DNA of 19,828 bases from Miniphocaeibacter sp012841535. GTDB lineage: Bacteria > Bacillota > Clostridia > Tissierellales > Peptoniphilaceae. Both the position numbers and the translations under genes were made by a program. The notes under the pieces were generated by a model. That model did no database searches. It saw only the letters and a list, made by a program, of their open reading frames with translations, and had not been told where the DNA came from. The DNA lies in assembly GCF_049274025.1 (NCBI RefSeq), contig NZ_JBASRV010000037.1; one strand, written 5' to 3'. Of the stretch, positions 1-7,947 are shown piece after piece (the stretch's first letter is position 1; the number at the start of each line of letters is the position of its first letter).

Positions 1-126
1 AAGGATTATGTTATGTTTTCATAAGTTTAAGTTTAAAGGTTTTGAAAATGAAATAGCGGCTCAAGCTTCTTAGCTTGAACCGCAAATATTATTATTTTCT
101 TCATCAACACTATTTGACAAAGAGCC
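1..126. mobile_element. Possible end of an ISL3-type insertion sequence
   Basis: Read on the minus strand, the segment starts at 126 with GGCTCTTTGTCAAATAGTG, which resembles, from memory, the terminal inverted repeats of ISL3-family elements (GG, then CTCTTTG). A long hairpin at 56-83 lies inside it. The end sits 21 bases past the yvcK stop codon, where whiA usually follows in Firmicutes. No transposase is visible because the window stops here, and neither the second end nor a target-site duplication can be seen. The alternative is an ordinary intergenic stretch with a terminator. Confidence 0.35.
56..83 (-). terminator. Long hairpin after yvcK, possible terminator
   Basis: The stem is GCGG, one mismatch, then TCAAGCT, closed by a TCTT loop, then AGCTTGA and CCGC. 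On the minus strand it is followed by a moderately T-rich tail (TATTTCATTTTC) rather than a clean T-run. It could terminate the folC-yvcK transcript, or be a subterminal hairpin of the suspected insertion sequence. Confidence 0.35.
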
Positions 127-147
127 ATAAGAATTAATCTTTAGAGT

Positions 148-1154
148 TTACATATTGTAAATTTTTACTATATCTTTATTAAAATCATCTATTATATATT
201 TACTAATCCTATCTGCATCATGTCTAATATAATCGCCAAATAAATAATAACATGGCCAGGTTAAAATTTCGTACTTAGTCAATTTTTCTTTATCATAATC
301 CGTTAAATAAATTGGTTTAGTATGATATTTTTCAACTATTTCTTCAGGTATTATATCGCTATTTACTACAATTTTATCTATTACATCATATTCTAAATGC
401 TCATTAATAGCCTTTACATGGTCAGTAACACCATAACCTTCTGTTTCCCCTTCTTGAGTCATTATATTGCAAATATAGTATATTTTTGCTTTAGTATCCC
501 TTAATGCTTTTGCTATATCTTTTACTAATAAGTTTGGAATAATGGAAGTGTATAAACTTCCTGGACCAATAATTATTAGGTCAGCATTTTCAATATCCTC
601 AACTGTTTCATCTAAAGGCTTTGGCGACTCAGGCTCAATATATACTCTTTTTATACGTTTTTAAATTTCTTGTTCTTTTCTGTTATATTGGATTCACCTT
701 TTAGAGTTATACCACCTTCTAGCTCTGCATATAGGACAACATCTTCTAAGGTCATTGGTAAAACCTTACCTGTTATTGCTAGAACATCTCCTGCTTCTTT
801 TACAGCAACATCAAAATCTCCATAAATATCAATCATTGCTGCTAAAAATAAATTACCAAAGGATTGTCCTTTTAAAAGTCCTTCTCTAAATCTATAGTTC
901 ATTAGAGTTTCCATAGCTGGCTCTGTATTTGCCAATGCTATTAAACAAGCTCTTATATCTCCTGGTGGTAAAATTCCCAAGTCCTCTCTTAATATACCAG
1001 AACCACCACCGTCATCTGCAACGGTTACTATTGTTGTAATATTTGTTGAATATTTTTTTAAACCTTTTAAAATTGTTGAATTTCCTGTTCCACCACCAAT
1101 TGTTACAATATTTAAATCTCTATTACCAATATTTAGAGTCTCTGTGTGATACAT
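148..1154 (-). pseudogene. yvcK: YvcK family UDP-sugar-binding protein, frameshifted
   Basis: YvcK (gluconeogenesis factor, CofD-like fold) binds UDP-GlcNAc and is needed for normal cell shape and growth on gluconeogenic carbon sources in Bacillus. The N-terminal part (1154-651) shows the IGGGTGNS nucleotide-binding loop, VADDGGGSG and PPGDIRACL. The reading then runs into a stop. The rest of the protein (KRIKRVYIEPESPKPLDE, then IIIGPGSLYTSIIPNLLV, then the MTQEGETEGYGVTDHV region to the stop at 148) continues in the -1 frame. One extra A in the five-base A-run (plus-strand T-run 658-662) would restore a 335-residue protein, close to the family's usual size. Everything else is conserved, so this is either a recent mutation or a one-base sequence error. 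The start is supported by GGAG eight bases upstream and overlaps rapZ by 32 bases. Confidence 0.85.
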
Positions 1155-1983
1155 AGGTAATTTCTCCTTTTTCGGAAAGTTTTTTATCCAATTCTTCAGC
1201 TATTGCAACGGATCTATGTTTACCACCTGTACAACCAATTCCTATAACTAAATTATTCTTTCCTTCTTTTTTATACCTTGGAAGTAAAAATTCCAACATA
1301 TCCAGTATCTTATCTATAAAGGTATTTGTGTCACCAAAACTAAAAACATAATCCCTTACTTCTTTGTCTAAGCCGGTTTTCATTTTTAAATCCTCTATAT
1401 AAAATGGATTTGGTAAAAACCTAACATCAAACACTAAATCTCCATCTAAGATTATTCCATGTTTAAATCCAAATGATGCAATAGATATGTGAATTTTATC
1501 TGTTGCTATATCGTCAAAATTATATAGTGTAGATATTCTACTCTTTAACTCTCCCAGCTTTAAAGATGTTGTGTCTATAATATAGGTGGAGTTTTCTTTC
1601 ATTTTTTTAAGTATTTTTCTTTCTTTTTCTATTCCAGAAATTATATTACCTTTACTACTTAATGGATGAGGCCTTCTTAGTTCCTTATATCTTCTAATAA
1701 GTGTTTCATCTGTACAATCTAAAAATAATACAGATATATTTTCACCAGAATTTTTAAAATATTCTACTTCATCATATAGTTGTTGATATAAATTTCTAGT
1801 TCTTATATCAACAACTATGGCTATTTTGTTAATATCCATTTTACTTGTTGTAATTAGCTTAACAAACTCTTTTATTAATGCTGGCGGTAAATTATCCATA
1901 GCATAATATCCCATATCTTCAAATATATCTAATGCTGAAGTTTTACCGGCACCTGACATTCCTGTTACTATTACAATTTCCAT
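1123..1983 (-). CDS. rapZ: RapZ family nucleotide-binding protein
   Basis: RapZ/YvcJ proteins are P-loop nucleotide-binding proteins; the E. coli member is an RNA-binding adaptor for GlmZ small-RNA decay, while the role in Gram-positives is less defined. The 286-residue sequence is of normal length. It has a Walker A loop GMSGAGKT at residues 8-15, the family's FGFKHGI motif near residue 171, and the C-terminal CTGGKHRSVAIAEEL block. The start ATG has AGGAG eight bases upstream. It lies 20 bases after the PHP-domain gene and overlaps yvcK, as in the conserved rapZ-yvcK-whiA cluster of Firmicutes. Confidence 0.95.
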   Translation of the reverse strand: MEIVIVTGMSGAGKTSALDIFEDMGYYAMDNLPPALIKEFVKLITTSKMDINKIAIVVDIRTRNLYQQLYDEVEYFKNSGENISVLFLDCTDETLIRRYKELRRPHPLSSKGNIISGIEKERKILKKMKENSTYIIDTTSLKLGELKSRISTLYNFDDIATDKIHISIASFGFKHGIILDGDLVFDVRFLPNPFYIEDLKMKTGLDKEVRDYVFSFGDTNTFIDKILDMLEFLLPRYKKEGKNNLVIGIGCTGGKHRSVAIAEELDKKLSEKGEITYVSHRDSKYW

Positions 1984-2003
1984 ATTTAACTCCTAAACTT
2001 CCT

Positions 2004-2768
2004 CTATTTAACTTCCCTTAAATTTTTAATTCTAGTTATAGCTAATCCCGATTCTTCAACTCTTTTTATTGCCTTATCTACAAGGCCTACTTTTTCTGGT
2101 CTATGTGCATCACTTCCTAAGGAAAAATCAACTCCACTTGGCATGGCCTCTTTAATTTCATCTACACTTAAATGTGGATGATGGTTATTAATTTCCATTA
2201 AAGTATTATTTTCTTTACATACTTTAGCCAGTCTTTTAATATCTACCTTTACCTTATCTCCAGGATGGGTAATTATATTTATATTATTTTCTTCTATTAT
2301 TTTTACAATAGCATCAGTATTTTTTTCTATACAATAACTTTCTATTTTCTTGCTAAATCTTCCTAATCTATTTAGAATATGGTATATAAAAATACTTTTA
2401 AAGTTTCGTAAAAACACTCCACTATGATATCCTAAATTAACTATGTCAAAGTATTTTAAATCCTCTTCTTCTATATCATACTTACCATTATAATCTACTA
2501 CATTTGCTTCAACGCCTAAAAATATTTTTATTTTACCACTATATTCTTCGTTTAAAGTATCTATTGTTCTTCGTATTTCCGGTAGTTTCTTTCTCTTAAG
2601 ACCGAAAAAAATATGACCAGGACCATGGTCTGTTATATAAATTTCCTCAAGTCCTTTATTAATAGCCTCTTCTACATTTTCCCTTATAGTTCCCTTTCCA
2701 TGTCCATTTCTACTATAGATAGTATGGGTATGATAATCTGCTATAAGTTTATATTTATTCTTCTCCAA
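2004..2768 (-). CDS. PHP-domain metal-dependent phosphoesterase
   Basis: A 254-residue PHP-superfamily protein, a metal-dependent hydrolase related to polymerase PHP domains, HisK and YcdX. The metal ligands are recognisable in order: DYHTHT at 11-16, ITDHGPGH at 45-52, GVEANV at 85-90, the ITHPGD block at 166-171 and GSDAH at 218-222. The substrate is unknown, though phosphate esters are likely by family. The predicted start is TTG; there is no internal Met near the N-terminus that would keep the first metal motif. It overlaps the end of murB by 14 bases, so translation is probably coupled. PHP genes between murB and rapZ are common in Clostridia. Confidence 0.88.
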   Translation of the reverse strand: MEKNKYKLIADYHTHTIYSRNGHGKGTIRENVEEAINKGLEEIYITDHGPGHIFFGLKRKKLPEIRRTIDTLNEEYSGKIKIFLGVEANVVDYNGKYDIEEEDLKYFDIVNLGYHSGVFLRNFKSIFIYHILNRLGRFSKKIESYCIEKNTDAIVKIIEENNINIITHPGDKVKVDIKRLAKVCKENNTLMEINNHHPHLSVDEIKEAMPSGVDFSLGSDAHRPEKVGLVDKAIKRVEESGLAITRIKNLREVK

Positions 2769-3663
2769 TTATCCTAATCTCCGGTTCTAAATTAACACCA
2801 AATTTTTCCTTAACAACTTCTTGAACATGACTAATAACATAATAGACTTGTTCAAAGTCGGCATTTCCTCTATTTATAACGAAACCACAATGTTTCTCAC
2901 TTACTTGAGCATCTTTGTATCTATATCCTCTTAGGCCACAATCATCAATTAATTTTCCTGCAAAATGACCTTCTGGCCTTTTAAAAGTAGAGCCTGCTGA
3001 AGCATATTCAAGAGGTTGCTTAGATGTACGTTTAAAAGTTAAATCATCATATAATGCCTTGATATCCTCTGGTTTTCCCTTTTCAAGCTTAAAAGTTGCT
3101 TCTAATACAATTAACCCCTCATCTTGTACTCTTGAATTCCTGTATCTCATATTCATTTCAGAAACACTATACTCTTTAATTTCTAAGTCCTTGTTAATAA
3201 CCTTAACTTTTTCAAGTATGTCCTTCATTTCTCCACCATAGGCTCCAGCATTCATTGTAATAGCTCCGCCTATTCCTCCTGGTATTCCTGAAGCAAATTC
3301 CATGCCTGTTAAATCCTTTTTCATAGCAGTCTTAGCAGTTTTAGATAATAAGGCACCTGCTTGTGCAATTACATAATTATCTTTAATTTCTATATTTGAA
3401 TAATTATCATTTAACTTTATAATAACCTTTCTAATTCCCTTGTCTCTTACTAAAAGGTTACTACCATTTCCTATAATCATATATTCTAAATTATTATTTT
3501 TAATTATTTTTAAAGCATTAAGTATTTCTTCTTCATTACTTGGCAAAATCATAACATCACAAGGACCACCAATTTTAAATGTTGTATGATTAGCCATTGG
3601 TTCATTATATAAAATTTTCCCAACATTATTTTGTGAAAAAATTTCCTTATAATCTACTATCAT
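2755..3663 (-). CDS. murB: UDP-N-acetylenolpyruvoylglucosamine reductase MurB
   Basis: MurB is the cytoplasmic FAD enzyme that uses NADPH to reduce UDP-GlcNAc-enolpyruvate to UDP-MurNAc, the second committed step of peptidoglycan synthesis. The 302-residue protein has the FAD-binding motifs NHTTFKIGGP (25-34) and IIGNGSNLLVRD (63-74), and AGAYGGEM (139-146). The catalytic region includes RYRNS with Arg175, the proton-donor serine in AGSTFKRP (Ser225), and PEIRIIG near the C-terminus with Glu295. Its length fits the shorter Gram-positive type. A GGAGG site lies six bases before the ATG and the gene is 10 bases after folC. Confidence 0.96.
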   Translation of the reverse strand: MIVDYKEIFSQNNVGKILYNEPMANHTTFKIGGPCDVMILPSNEEEILNALKIIKNNNLEYMIIGNGSNLLVRDKGIRKVIIKLNDNYSNIEIKDNYVIAQAGALLSKTAKTAMKKDLTGMEFASGIPGGIGGAITMNAGAYGGEMKDILEKVKVINKDLEIKEYSVSEMNMRYRNSRVQDEGLIVLEATFKLEKGKPEDIKALYDDLTFKRTSKQPLEYASAGSTFKRPEGHFAGKLIDDCGLRGYRYKDAQVSEKHCGFVINRGNADFEQVYYVISHVQEVVKEKFGVNLEPEIRIIGEE

Positions 3664-3673
3664 TTTTCCTCCG

Positions 3674-4927
3674 TTATTTAAAATAATCTATGGAATCCTT
3701 TATTAAAGATAAGGAGCCATATATTATTATTTTTTTATCACTATAATTATTTAAAGCTATATCTAAACTATTTTTTACTGTTCTACCATTATGGACCTTA
3801 TCGCTAAACATTCCTAAAAAGTTAGTTAATTCTAAGCTACCTATTGATCTACTATCATCAGTTTGACAGGCAATAAAAGCATAGGCAAGAGGTGCCATAA
3901 TTTCTACTAATTTCATATATTCTTTGTCTTTAAAAAAGCTTGTAATAAAAACAAATTTTTCATTTGGAAAATCCTCTTTAATAGTTTTATTTAGAGCTTT
4001 TACACTTTCAACATTATGTGCACCATCTAGAATAACTATTGGATTTTCATTTAAAATCTGAAATCTTCCCATAACTTTTGTTTTAAAAATACCCCTTAAT
4101 ATATTATTTTCTGAAATAGAATAACCTATTTTTCTTAAATATAAAACTACTTCCAATGCCAATACAGCATTATATACTTGTACAATATTTGTCATTTGTA
4201 TTTCTATTTTTAAGTTTTTATAAGTAAATGATATATTGTTTAACTTTATATTTAAATTCTCTACTTTGTTAAAATCTGGAATAATAATTTTATTCTTTAA
4301 ATCTTTCCCAATATTTTCTATAATACTTAAAATATTTTTCTCTTGTTCATATATTGCCACAGTGGAATTTTCTTTTATAATACCAGCTTTTTCCCTAGCT
4401 ATATCTTCAATACTGTCTCCTAGTATATCTAAGTGATCCATTCCTATTTTACATATAACAGAAATCAATGGTTTCTTTACAATATTGGTAGAGTCAATTC
4501 TTCCACCTATGCCAACTTCAATAATTGCTAAATCACATTTTTTATTATAGAAATATAGGTAAGCAATAATTGTAGCTATATCAAATTCATGTAATTTAAT
4601 ATTAAGTTTTTCTGCTATAGCAGTAATCTTATTATAATATAGTATTAAATCAACATCACCTATATTTTCATTATTGACCTTTATTCTATCATTAGGTTTT
4701 AATATTGCCGGTGAAGAAAACAAACCAACCTTGTAATTATTTTCTATTAAAATATTATTTATAAATGCAGATACTGAACCTTTACCATTAGTTCCTGCGA
4801 CGTGAATAACTTTTAATTTATCTTGAGGATTACCAAAAAACTCCAGTATTGGTTTCACATTTTCCTTACCATTAAAGGTTTTAATATCCTTTGCAACATT
4901 TAATAACTGATTTTCGTTTTTACTCAT
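3674..4927 (-). CDS. folC: Bifunctional folylpolyglutamate/dihydrofolate synthase FolC
   Basis: FolC is an ATP-dependent ligase of the Mur ligase superfamily that adds glutamate to (dihydro)folates, retaining them in the cell. The P-loop AGTNGKGS is at about residues 44-51, followed by the LFSSPAILKPNDRI substrate region, IIEVGIGGRIDSTN and ILDGAHN, all typical of the family. I place the start at 4927, where GGAG precedes ATG by six bases, giving 417 residues. An in-frame ATG at 4969 would add 14 residues but lies against the upstream terminator. It is the first gene of the folC-murB-PHP-rapZ-yvcK run. Confidence 0.94.
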   Translation of the reverse strand: MSKNENQLLNVAKDIKTFNGKENVKPILEFFGNPQDKLKVIHVAGTNGKGSVSAFINNILIENNYKVGLFSSPAILKPNDRIKVNNENIGDVDLILYYNKITAIAEKLNIKLHEFDIATIIAYLYFYNKKCDLAIIEVGIGGRIDSTNIVKKPLISVICKIGMDHLDILGDSIEDIAREKAGIIKENSTVAIYEQEKNILSIIENIGKDLKNKIIIPDFNKVENLNIKLNNISFTYKNLKIEIQMTNIVQVYNAVLALEVVLYLRKIGYSISENNILRGIFKTKVMGRFQILNENPIVILDGAHNVESVKALNKTIKEDFPNEKFVFITSFFKDKEYMKLVEIMAPLAYAFIACQTDDSRSIGSLELTNFLGMFSDKVHNGRTVKNSLDIALNNYSDKKIIIYGSLSLIKDSIDYFK

Positions 4928-4943
4928 TATTATCTCCAATAAA

Positions 4944-4972
4944 ATTATATCATAGATATAATTATACAATAA
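4944..4972 (-). promoter_or_regulatory. Possible promoter for folC
   Basis: On the minus strand a perfect TATAAT (4944-4949) lies 16 bases before the folC ATG, between the prfA terminator and folC. A -35 element is poor: only TTTATT-like sequence lies 18 bases upstream, partly inside the terminator T-run. The predicted leader would be very short. Confidence 0.3.
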
Positions 4973-4997
4973 AAAAAACCACTATTGAAAGTGGTTT
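4971..4997 (-). terminator. Intrinsic terminator after prfA
   Basis: Minus-strand stem AAACCACT/AGTGGTTT with a six-base loop (4976-4997), followed by a run of eight Ts (4971-4978, partly paired). It starts one base after the prfA stop and separates the prfA operon from folC. Confidence 0.9.
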
Positions 4998-4998
4998 A

Positions 4999-6066
4999 TT
5001 ATCCTACTAGTTTAAGTTTTTCCGTTTGATCATATGTTATTAATGAATCTAACATTTCTTCTATATTTCCGTCTAAGAAATCCTGTAATCTATATAATGT
5101 TAAATTTATTCTATGATCTGTTACTCTTCCTTGTGGGAAATTATAAGTTCTTATTCTTTCAGATCTGTCTCCTGAACCTACTTGAGACTTTCTTTCATCA
5201 GCTATGTCCTTATTTTGTTCTTCCATCATTTGGTCATAAAGACGAGATTTTAAAATTTTCATAGCCTTATCCTTATTTTTTAATTGTGATTTTTCATCCT
5301 GACATGAAACTACAATTCCTGTTGGCATATGGGTAATTCTTACAGCAGAGTCTGTTGTATTAACAGATTGTCCACCATTTCCAGATGACCTAAATACATC
5401 TATTCTTATATCCTTAGACTCTATTTGCACATCTACATCATCTGCTTCAGGTAGAACTGCTACTGTTGCTGCAGAAGTATGAATTCTTCCACTTGATTCT
5501 GTTGTAGGAACCCTTTGAACTCTATGAACACCAGATTCATATTTTAATTTTGAATATGCTCCATTACCTTTAATCATTACAACGGCTTCTTTTATACCAC
5601 CAACACCTTGGTCTGTAATTTCCATAATTTCTGTTGACCAGCCTTGTTTATCTGCAAACATTTGATACATTCTAAGTAATTCCCCAGCAAATAAACCAGC
5701 TTCGTCTCCACCTGCTCCTGCTCTAATTTCTAAAAAAACATTCTTATGATCATTAGGATCTTTAGGTAGTAATAGAATTTTTAATTCGCCTTCGAATTTT
5801 TCTATGTCTTCCTCTAAAGTAGAAATTTCTTCTTTAAGCATTTCTCTCATGTCATCATCTAATTTTTCATTTAACATTTCTTTATCTTCTTTTAAAATAT
5901 TAACTGCATGATTGTATTCCTTGTATTTATCTACTATAGGTTTTAAATCTGCATGCTCTTTTACTAATTTTTGCCAATTATTCATATCCTTCATTACTTC
6001 CGGATCTGAAATCTTAGTTTCTAAATCTAAAAAATTCTTTTCAATTGTCGATAAATTCTCAAACAT
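4999..6066 (-). CDS. prfA: Peptide chain release factor 1
   Basis: RF1 recognises UAA and UAG in the ribosomal A site and triggers peptide release. Counting from the ATG at 6066, the protein has 355 residues, the usual RF1 length. The RF1-type PxT anticodon-like motif reads PTT at about 187-189, within the VHRVQRVPTTES segment, rather than RF2's SPF. The catalytic GGQ is at 231-233 in SSGNGGQSVNT. An upstream in-frame GTG at 6075 is directly against the Shine-Dalgarno, so the ATG with AAAGGTG seven bases upstream is preferred. It lies two bases or less from the CHR transporter gene, and prmC, whose product methylates the GGQ glutamine, is three genes upstream in the same operon. Confidence 0.97.
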   Translation of the reverse strand: MFENLSTIEKNFLDLETKISDPEVMKDMNNWQKLVKEHADLKPIVDKYKEYNHAVNILKEDKEMLNEKLDDDMREMLKEEISTLEEDIEKFEGELKILLLPKDPNDHKNVFLEIRAGAGGDEAGLFAGELLRMYQMFADKQGWSTEIMEITDQGVGGIKEAVVMIKGNGAYSKLKYESGVHRVQRVPTTESSGRIHTSAATVAVLPEADDVDVQIESKDIRIDVFRSSGNGGQSVNTTDSAVRITHMPTGIVVSCQDEKSQLKNKDKAMKILKSRLYDQMMEEQNKDIADERKSQVGSGDRSERIRTYNFPQGRVTDHRINLTLYRLQDFLDGNIEEMLDSLITYDQTEKLKLVG

Positions 6067-6067
6067 A

Positions 6068-6616
6068 TTAATCACCTTTCCTACTGTTTAGGACGAATTT
6101 ATTATATATTATATATCCTATTCCAAATGATAATATTAATAGTATAGGACTTATATTAAACAACTCTACTAATATAGCAATTGCTATTGCTACTATATAA
6201 TGATAGTATTTAAAATTTGATTTCTTTCCTAATGAATATACTGAAGCTGCAATTACAGCTGCAACAGCTGGTAATGCTCCCTTAAAAATTCTATCTACAA
6301 TGTCTGTACCAATTATTTTTTCATAAAAAGTAGCAACAATAATAATCATTATAAAGGATGGAATCACTGCTCCTAACATACATAGCAAAGCACCTTTGTA
6401 TCCTTTTATTTTTAAACCAATATAAACACTCATATTTACTGCTAAAACACCTGGTAGTCCCTGGGCCACAGTTAAGGCTTCCATAAACTCATCATAAGTT
6501 AACCATTCCTTTTTTTCTACTACTTCATTTTCTATAATAGGAATCATTGCAACTCCACCACCAATGGTAAAAGCACCTATTACAAAAAACGTCTTAAACA
6601 TTTGAAAATAAAGCAT
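6068..6616 (-). CDS. CHR-family transporter half-protein (second)
   Basis: A 182-residue hydrophobic protein of the chromate transporter (CHR) family, short-chain type, in which two half-size proteins are encoded as adjacent genes. It shows the family signature FFVIGAFTIGGGVAMIPIIENEVV near the N-terminus and the GLPGVLAVNMSVYIGLKIKG segment, with about five membrane segments. Chromate/sulfate exchange is known for some members, but the physiological substrate here is unknown. The start at 6616 has GGAGG five bases upstream; an earlier ATG at 6658 would overlap the preceding gene by 32 bases and has no comparable site. It pairs with the gene at 6627-7145. Confidence 0.88.
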   Translation of the reverse strand: MLYFQMFKTFFVIGAFTIGGGVAMIPIIENEVVEKKEWLTYDEFMEALTVAQGLPGVLAVNMSVYIGLKIKGYKGALLCMLGAVIPSFIMIIIVATFYEKIIGTDIVDRIFKGALPAVAAVIAASVYSLGKKSNFKYYHYIVAIAIAILVELFNISPILLILSFGIGYIIYNKFVLNSRKGD

Positions 6617-6626
6617 ATTGCCTCCA

Positions 6627-7145
6627 TTATGATACCACAGCTCCCAATATTCCTGCAAGAACTATTACTGGAATTGGATGAACTTTTTTGAAAGCTACTA
6701 AATAAAAACTAACTGTAAATACTATTACAGAAAAAACATTATTAACTCCTTCTAAAAATATAGAAAGAAAGCCTGCACCAATTAAACCAACTACTACAAC
6801 TCTTATTCCCTTTAAAAACCATTCTAAATAGGTATTACCCTTGAATTTTTTAATAAAGAAAAACATAATTGTAACTAATATTATAGATGGTAAAATTACA
6901 GAAACCGTAGCTACGATTGAACCTGTTACACCTGAAATAACATAGCCTACAAATGTTGCTATATTTATAGCAATAGGACCAGGAGTAACCTGTGAAATAG
7001 AAATCATATTTATTAAATCAATTTTTTCAATCCAACCATTAGTATTTACAATCTCCTGTAATATTAATGGTATCATTGCATAGCCTCCTCCAAAACTAAA
7101 TAAACCAATTTTGAAAAAGGTAAAAAATAATTTTAAAAAAAGCAT
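6627..7145 (-). CDS. CHR-family transporter half-protein (first)
   Basis: A 172-residue membrane protein, paralogous to the following gene: FFKIGLFSFGGGYAMIPLI at the N-terminus, then SQVTPGPIAINIATFVGY, then three or so further membrane segments. Short-chain CHR proteins of this kind are thought to work as heterodimers with opposite membrane orientation. The start ATG has GGAG six bases upstream, overlapping the prmC stop region; only one base separates it from prmC. Real substrate unknown: chromate resistance should not be assumed from the family name. Confidence 0.88.
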   Translation of the reverse strand: MLFLKLFFTFFKIGLFSFGGGYAMIPLILQEIVNTNGWIEKIDLINMISISQVTPGPIAINIATFVGYVISGVTGSIVATVSVILPSIILVTIMFFFIKKFKGNTYLEWFLKGIRVVVVGLIGAGFLSIFLEGVNNVFSVIVFTVSFYLVAFKKVHPIPVIVLAGILGAVVS

Positions 7146-7146
7146 C

Positions 7147-7947
7147 TTATCTCCTAGCTATTATACATCTGTCAAAATCATTATAATCCTTGTAAATACT
7201 TATGTCCTTAAAATTATGTTCTTTTAGGATATCTTTTATTGATTCACCTTGATTATATCCTATTTCAAAAGCTATTACACCATTACTACTTAAATATTCA
7301 TTTGCTCCTTCTATAATAGCTCTATAAAAATCCAATCCATCTTCTCCACCATATAGAGCAATTTCAGGTTCGTAACTTAATTTTTCTTCTAATTTACCCA
7401 TATCTTCTAAATTTATATAAGGCGGATTAGATACTATTAAATCAAATTTCAAATTCTTATTTACATTGGAGAATAGGTCACTTTTAATAAATTCACAGTT
7501 TTTTACATTGAACTTCTCTTTATTTCTATTGGCTAAATCAATTGCATTTTGTGAAATATCAACTCCGATTATTTTAGAATCCTCTATTTCCAAAGCCAGT
7601 GTTATTGAAATTATTCCGCTTCCTACTCCTATTTCTAAAATGTTTTTAAAAGCAATATTTAAATCCAATATTTTTTCAACTAAAATTTCAGTTTCAAACC
7701 TAGGTATTAGTACATTTTTTTCTGTAAAAAAATCCCTGCCATAAAAATTCCATTGCCCTAAAATATATTGTAAGGGATAATTTTTTTTATATTTCTCATA
7801 TATTTCATATATTAAATTTTCTTGATTTTCTTCAAGTTCCTTATTTTTATTTAATACAATATCGATTTTATTAAAATTAAAATAATGTTTTAATATTATT
7901 TCCCCATCAACTTTCCCAAACAAGTTTAATACATCTTGTATTACCAT
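7147..7947 (-). CDS. prmC: Release factor glutamine methyltransferase PrmC
   Basis: PrmC transfers a methyl group from S-adenosylmethionine to the glutamine of the GGQ motif of release factors, raising termination efficiency. The 266-residue protein has an N-terminal helical region, the SAM-binding motif LEIGVGSG (104-111), the acidic IIGVDIS strand and the hallmark NPPY at 174-177, followed by the EPEIALYGGEDGLDFYR block. The ATG overlaps the last seven bases of the DUF1385 gene and lacks a strong ribosome site, suggesting translational coupling. prfA, its substrate gene, lies downstream after two transporter genes. Confidence 0.95.
   Translation of the reverse strand: MVIQDVLNLFGKVDGEIILKHYFNFNKIDIVLNKNKELEENQENLIYEIYEKYKKNYPLQYILGQWNFYGRDFFTEKNVLIPRFETEILVEKILDLNIAFKNILEIGVGSGIISITLALEIEDSKIIGVDISQNAIDLANRNKEKFNVKNCEFIKSDLFSNVNKNLKFDLIVSNPPYINLEDMGKLEEKLSYEPEIALYGGEDGLDFYRAIIEGANEYLSSNGVIAFEIGYNQGESIKDILKEHNFKDISIYKDYNDFDRCIIARR

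Noticed and set aside
84..147. 31-codon minus-strand frame after yvcK (ATG within the 140s)
   Set aside because: It reads through the long hairpin, has no ribosome site and no family features.
655..668. Programmed -1 frameshift in yvcK
   Set aside because: The codons TTT AAA AAC do not form an in-phase X-XXY-YYZ heptamer, I see no obvious downstream stimulatory hairpin or upstream Shine-Dalgarno spacing, and YvcK is not known to need recoding.
6616..7145. Chromate resistance operon
   Set aside because: CHR half-proteins are widespread in anaerobes and no chromate reductase or regulator accompanies them, so only a transporter family assignment is justified.
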